A DNA stretch of 5,418 bases. It comes from an uncultured Lysobacter sp. (GTDB lineage: Bacteria; Pseudomonadota; Gammaproteobacteria; Xanthomonadales; Xanthomonadaceae). The notes below the pieces were generated by a model. It made no database searches. It had not been told where the DNA came from and was given only the letters and a program-made list of their open reading frames with translations. This document shows positions 1 to 5,418 of the stretch, piece by piece. Made by a program: the position numbers and the translations under genes. Location of the stretch: NCBI GenBank assembly GCA_946479915.1, contig CAMLHR010000102.1, positions 1 to 5,418 on the forward strand, in the 5' to 3' direction. The stretch's first letter is position 1. Every line of letters begins with the position of its first letter.

Positions 1-1905
<1,905 letters not shown>

Positions 1906-1922
1906 CGGGCCGGCCGCGGGGC

Positions 1923-1960
1923 AAATAAAAAGGGCGACCCGCGGGTCGCCCTTTTTATTT
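1923..1960. terminator. Bidirectional intrinsic terminator between clpA and infA
   Basis: A perfect 38-bp inverted repeat centred on 1941/1942. The core stem is GGGCGACCC/GGGTCGCCC, flanked by AAATAAAAA on the left and TTTTTATTT on the right. Read on either strand, it gives a GC-rich hairpin followed by a U-rich tract. It lies 17 nt after the clpA stop and 16 nt after the infA stop on the opposite strand, so it can end both convergent transcripts. It fills most of the 71-nt gap; no tRNA or small gene is present there. Confidence 0.95.
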
Positions 1961-1976
1961 CAATAACTTGCGGAGA

Positions 1977-2195
1977 TCACTTCATGCGATACGTGATCCG
2001 GCCCTTGGTGAGGTCGTAGGGGGTCATTTCGACCTTGACCTTGTCGCCCGTGAGGATGCGGATGTAGTGCTTGCGCATGCGCCCGGAGATGTGGGCAATG
2101 ATCTCGTGGCCGTTCTCCAGCTTCACCCGGAACATGGTGTTCGGGAGGGTTTCGGAGACCGTGCCCTCGAATTCGATGACGTCGTCTTTCGACAT
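1977..2195 (-). CDS. infA: Translation initiation factor IF-1
   Basis: IF-1 binds the A site of the 30S subunit and works with IF-2 and IF-3 in start-site selection. The product is 72 residues, exactly the usual bacterial length. It begins [13 protein letters not shown] and is a single S1/OB-fold domain, with the conserved core [16 protein letters not shown] (15-30), [18 protein letters not shown] (34-51) and [10 protein letters not shown] (58-67). The ATG at 2195 is preceded by AGGA (minus strand, bases 2203-2200) with a 4-nt spacer. A 92-nt gap separates it from the upstream aat, so it may be transcribed both as the last gene of the trxB-aat operon and from its own promoter. Residue 43 is His where E. 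coli has Asn, which I regard as normal variation. Identification is essentially certain. Confidence 0.98.
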   Translation of the reverse strand: MSKDDVIEFEGTVSETLPNTMFRVKLENGHEIIAHISGRMRKHYIRILTGDKVKVEMTPYDLTKGRITYRMK

Positions 2196-2211
2196 GTGAT
2201 CCTGTGACAGA

Positions 2212-2229
2212 GGGCGCCAGAACGCGCCC
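2212..2229 (-). other. GC-rich hairpin in the infA leader
   Basis: GGGCGC (2212-2217) and GCGCCC (2224-2229) form a perfect 6-bp stem with a 6-nt loop, ending 16 nt upstream of the infA start codon. No T-rich tract follows on the minus strand, so it is not a terminator. It could be a leader stem-loop affecting translation or mRNA stability, or chance in GC-rich DNA. Confidence 0.35.
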
Positions 2230-2239
2230 GAAGCGGGGA

Positions 2240-2269
2240 ATTGTGCCACGGCGGCGTCGATCGGCGCAA
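2240..2269 (-). promoter_or_regulatory. Possible weak sigma-70 promoter for infA
   Basis: On the minus strand, TTGCGC (2269-2264) and CACAAT (2245-2240) are spaced by 18 nt and resemble -35 and -10 boxes (3/6 and 4/6 matches). Transcription would start near 2233, about 38 nt before the infA ATG. infA commonly has its own promoter in other bacteria. The match is weak, so this is only a candidate. A 5-bp hairpin (CGGCG/CGCCG, 2262-2276) overlaps the -35 side and has no U tract, so I see no terminator between aat and infA. Confidence 0.25.
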
Positions 2270-2287
2270 AACGCCGGCGCCTTCCAG

Positions 2288-2962
2288 TCAGGTTCCGTCG
2301 GGCGCGGCCAGGGTCGCCGCGGGCAGGGTGCCGAACGCGTCGCACCAGGGCCCCGCGACGCCCGCCATCCCGACCAGGCGGGCGACCGCTTCCAGGAAGC
2401 GGTCCCGCGGCCACGCCTCGGCTCCCAGCCGGCGCAGGTGCGGGTTCTCCACCTGCGCGTCGACCAGCGGCCAGCCCCAGCCGGCCAGGCGCCGGGCGAG
2501 CGCCGCGAGGGCCACCTTCGAGCCGCCGCTGCGGTCGCTGAACATGCTCTCGGCGAAGAACATGCGTCCGAGCGCCACGCCGTAGAGCCCGCCGACCAGC
2601 GCGCCGTCGGCGGCGCGGACCTCGATGCTGTGCGCGTGGCCGAGCCGGTGCAGCGCGGTGTACGCGACCTGCATGTCGGCGGTGATCCAGGTGCCGTCCT
2701 GGCCGGGGCGGGGCGCCTCCGCGCATCGCGCCACCACAGCCTCGAAGGCGCCGTCCGCGCGGACCGTCCAGTCGCTGCGCGCCAGCGTGCGCCGGAACCG
2801 CCGCGACAGGTGGACGCCGTCGGTCCGGAACACCATCCGCGGATCGGGGCTCCACCACAGCAGCGGCTCGCCCTCGGACGACCACGGGAAGATGCCGTGG
2901 CGATAGGCCTCCAGCAGCCGCGCCGGCGACAGGTCGCCGCCGACCGCGACCAGCCCCCTCAT
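2288..2962 (-). CDS. aat: Leucyl/phenylalanyl-tRNA--protein transferase, short N terminus
   Basis: This cytoplasmic enzyme transfers Leu or Phe from aminoacyl-tRNA to the N terminus of proteins beginning with Lys or Arg, creating N-degrons that ClpS delivers to ClpAP. The product is 224 residues; E. coli Aat has 234. Recognisable blocks are [20 protein letters not shown] (5-24), FPW with W27, WWSPDPR (36-42), GTWIT with W92, GHAHSIEV (108-115), ESMFS with E138, and VDAQVENPH with D168 and Q170. W27, W92, E138, D168 and Q170 correspond to the E. coli active-site residues W49, W111, E156, D186 and Q188. The ATG at 2962 overlaps the stop of the upstream gene (ATGA), and GGGAGG stands 4 nt before it. 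No other start codon lies close upstream in frame. Compared with E. coli, the first about 22 residues, up to the NGLLALGGDL block, are missing, although the catalytic part looks intact. Confidence 0.95.
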   Translation of the reverse strand: MRGLVAVGGDLSPARLLEAYRHGIFPWSSEGEPLLWWSPDPRMVFRTDGVHLSRRFRRTLARSDWTVRADGAFEAVVARCAEAPRPGQDGTWITADMQVAYTALHRLGHAHSIEVRAADGALVGGLYGVALGRMFFAESMFSDRSGGSKVALAALARRLAGWGWPLVDAQVENPHLRRLGAEAWPRDRFLEAVARLVGMAGVAGPWCDAFGTLPAATLAAPDGT

Positions 2963-4083
2963 GCCGCCTCCCGGAACGGCGAGCGCGCGGCCAGCGTGGC
3001 CGCGTGGGCATGCACGGCCTCCGATTCCTCCGCGCACCACCCGCGCAACGCCTGCGCGAACCGCGGGTCGGCGACCCAGTGCCGGCTGCGCACGCGGGTC
3101 GGCAGGAACCCGCGCGCGATCTTGTGCACGCCCTGCGCGCCGGGTTCGAAGCGGGCCAGGCCCTCGCGCAGGCAGTAGTCGATGCCCTGGTAGTAGCAGG
3201 CCTCGAAATGCAGGCCGGGCACCTGGACCACGGCGCCCCAGTAGCGCCCGTACAGCGTGTCGCGCCCGCGCAGGCACAGCGCGCCGGCGACGGGCACGTC
3301 CTCGTGCATCGCCAGGAACAGGACCAGCCGGCGCGGCATCGCGGCAGCCAGGTGGCGCAGGAAGGGCAGGGTCAGCGCGGGCGTGTTGCCGTACTCGGCG
3401 AAAGTCTGCAGATAGAAGCCGTGCATCGCCGCGAGGTCCGCCTCGTCCGCCTCGTCGCCATGCACGACGCGGAAGTCGATGCCGGCACGCCGGACCTTCG
3501 CGCGCTCCTGGCGGATGTTCTTCCGGTGCCGGTGGTCCATGTCGCCCAGGAACGCGTCGAAGCCGGCCCAGCCGCGGTTCGTCCAGTGGTACTGGACGTC
3601 CTCGCGCCGCAGCCATGCCGCGTTGAAGGCGTCGTCCTCGGCCTCCGCGTGGAAGTTCACGTGGGCGGATGACACGCCGAGGTCGGCGGCATGGTCGCGG
3701 ATCGCGTCCAGCAACCGGCGCCGGGAGGCGTCGTCGCGCGCGAGCAGCCGCGGCCCGGTCACCGGCGTGTACGGCACCGCGCACAGCCACTTCGGGAAGT
3801 AGTCCAGCCCGTGCCGGGCGTAGGCATGCGCCCACGCGTGGTCGAACACGAACTCGCCGTGCGAGTTGTCCTTCAGGTAGCCCGGCGCCGCCGCGACGAG
3901 CGTGTCGCCTTCGAACAGCGCGAGGTGGCGGGGCGTCCACCCGTAGGCGTCGCGGATGCAGCCGTGCCGTTCGAGGCCCGCGAGGAACGCATGCGCGACG
4001 AACGGGTTGGCCCCGTCATGCAGGGCGTCCCAGTCCGCGGCGGGCAGGTCGTCGAGGCGGGTGGCGACGCGCAGCGCCGGCAT
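2959..4083 (-). CDS. FemAB-like / GNAT-fold family protein (DUF482, COG3146 type), function unknown
   Basis: The product is 374 residues and appears cytosolic, with no signal peptide or membrane segment. I recognise it as the DUF482/COG3146 family, often annotated 'GNAT family N-acetyltransferase' or 'peptidogalycan biosynthesis/recognition'. Supporting stretches are [18 protein letters not shown] (64-81), [17 protein letters not shown] (98-114), [12 protein letters not shown] (186-197), GRYWGA (279-284), [12 protein letters not shown] (293-304) and the C-terminal hallmark [15 protein letters not shown] (312-326). FemABX-type enzymes carry tandem GNAT folds and use aminoacyl-tRNA, but the reaction of this family is not established, so I give no substrate. 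The gene starts 12 nt after trxB and overlaps aat by 4 nt (ATGA), implying coupled translation. A GTG directly before the ATG (4086-4084) would add one residue. I chose the ATG because GGGAGG lies 5 nt from it and only 2 nt from the GTG. Confidence 0.9.
   Translation of the reverse strand: MPALRVATRLDDLPAADWDALHDGANPFVAHAFLAGLERHGCIRDAYGWTPRHLALFEGDTLVAAAPGYLKDNSHGEFVFDHAWAHAYARHGLDYFPKWLCAVPYTPVTGPRLLARDDASRRRLLDAIRDHAADLGVSSAHVNFHAEAEDDAFNAAWLRREDVQYHWTNRGWAGFDAFLGDMDHRHRKNIRQERAKVRRAGIDFRVVHGDEADEADLAAMHGFYLQTFAEYGNTPALTLPFLRHLAAAMPRRLVLFLAMHEDVPVAGALCLRGRDTLYGRYWGAVVQVPGLHFEACYYQGIDYCLREGLARFEPGAQGVHKIARGFLPTRVRSRHWVADPRFAQALRGWCAEESEAVHAHAATLAARSPFREAA
2967..2972 (-). promoter_or_regulatory. 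Ribosome binding site of aat
   Basis: GGGAGG on the minus strand, 4 nt upstream of the ATG at 2962 and inside the last codons of the preceding gene. It supports the short Aat start. The surrounding 10-mer CGGGAGGCGG also precedes the upstream gene (minus strand, 4095-4086). Confidence 0.75.
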
Positions 4084-4088
4084 CACCG

Positions 4089-4094
4089 CCTCCC
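4089..4094 (-). promoter_or_regulatory. Ribosome binding site of the FemAB-like gene (decides its start)
   Basis: GGGAGG on the minus strand, one base after the trxB stop codon (TGA at 4098-4096). Spacing is 5 nt to the ATG at 4083 but only 2 nt to the adjacent GTG at 4086, so the ATG is the better start. Being this close to the trxB stop, it favours re-initiation by terminating ribosomes. Confidence 0.7.
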
Positions 4095-4095
4095 G

Positions 4096-5418
<1,323 letters not shown>

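Noticed and set aside
1906..1976. Searched for a tRNA-Ser gene (serW in E. coli) between clpA and infA.
   Set aside because: The gap is only 71 nt and is mostly the 38-bp terminator palindrome; no cloverleaf or TTCRA motif fits.
2232..2250. A TGGCAC...GC sequence on the minus strand upstream of infA resembling a sigma-54 promoter.
   Set aside because: The GG-to-GC spacing is off by one base, the -12 element lacks TT, and infA is a constitutive housekeeping gene.
1983..3011. The infA frame is open upstream to 3011, giving a 344-codon frame ending in IF-1.
   Set aside because: IF-1 is complete at 72 residues from the ATG at 2195 with a ribosome binding site; the rest is a shadow of aat.
2963..3940. 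The aat frame stays open for about 326 more codons upstream, as if Aat were a 550-residue fusion.
   Set aside because: The upstream part is a shadow of the FemAB-like gene in another frame, Arg/Pro/Ala-rich and unlike any Aat. The ATG at 2962 has a good ribosome binding site.

Overview
The window is a GC-rich (roughly two-thirds G+C by eye), densely coding stretch of bacterial chromosome. The protein sequences (IF1 beginning MSKDD, an Aat with [11 protein letters not shown], an alanine dehydrogenase beginning [16 protein letters not shown]) and the gene order point to a gammaproteobacterium of the Xanthomonadaceae/Lysobacteraceae type (Lysobacter, Luteimonas, Stenotrophomonas or Xanthomonas relatives). 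This placement comes from recognition of the sequences, not from a search.

Layout, left to right. (1) Positions 1-1905, + strand: clpA, the ClpAP unfoldase, missing about its first 135 residues because the window starts inside it. (2) Positions 1906-1976: a short convergent gap filled by a perfect 38-bp palindrome flanked by A and T runs, a bidirectional intrinsic terminator. (3) Minus strand, transcribed right to left: trxB (5049-4096), a FemAB-like/GNAT-fold protein of the DUF482/COG3146 type (4083-2959), aat (2962-2288) and infA (2195-1977). trxB, the FemAB-like gene and aat are packed with a 12-nt gap and a 4-nt ATGA overlap, so they look like one translationally coupled operon. infA follows after 92 nt and may also have its own promoter. 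(4) Positions 5050-5114: a divergent intergenic region with a consensus TATAAT box and a small GC hairpin. (5) From 5115, + strand: the first 101 codons of ald (alanine dehydrogenase), cut by the window end.

How the genes fit together. Aat attaches Leu or Phe to proteins with N-terminal Lys or Arg. ClpS hands such proteins to ClpAP, so aat and clpA belong to the same bacterial N-degron pathway, and they lie tail to tail around infA. The order clpA-infA-aat-...-trxB is an old gammaproteobacterial neighbourhood. In E. coli it is clpA-serW-infA-aat-cydCD-trxB-lrp. Here the tRNA is absent, the FemAB-like gene sits where cydCD would be, and ald sits in the divergent position occupied by lrp.

Most of the window is ordinary core genome, and I see no mobile element, CRISPR array, tRNA or rRNA. 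The points most worth a second look are the FemAB-like gene coupled by overlap to aat (two enzymes of related fold), an Aat that starts about 22 residues later than the E. coli protein, a rare-codon/Shine-Dalgarno-like patch exactly at the clpA arginine-finger codons, and the trxB/ald divergent control region.
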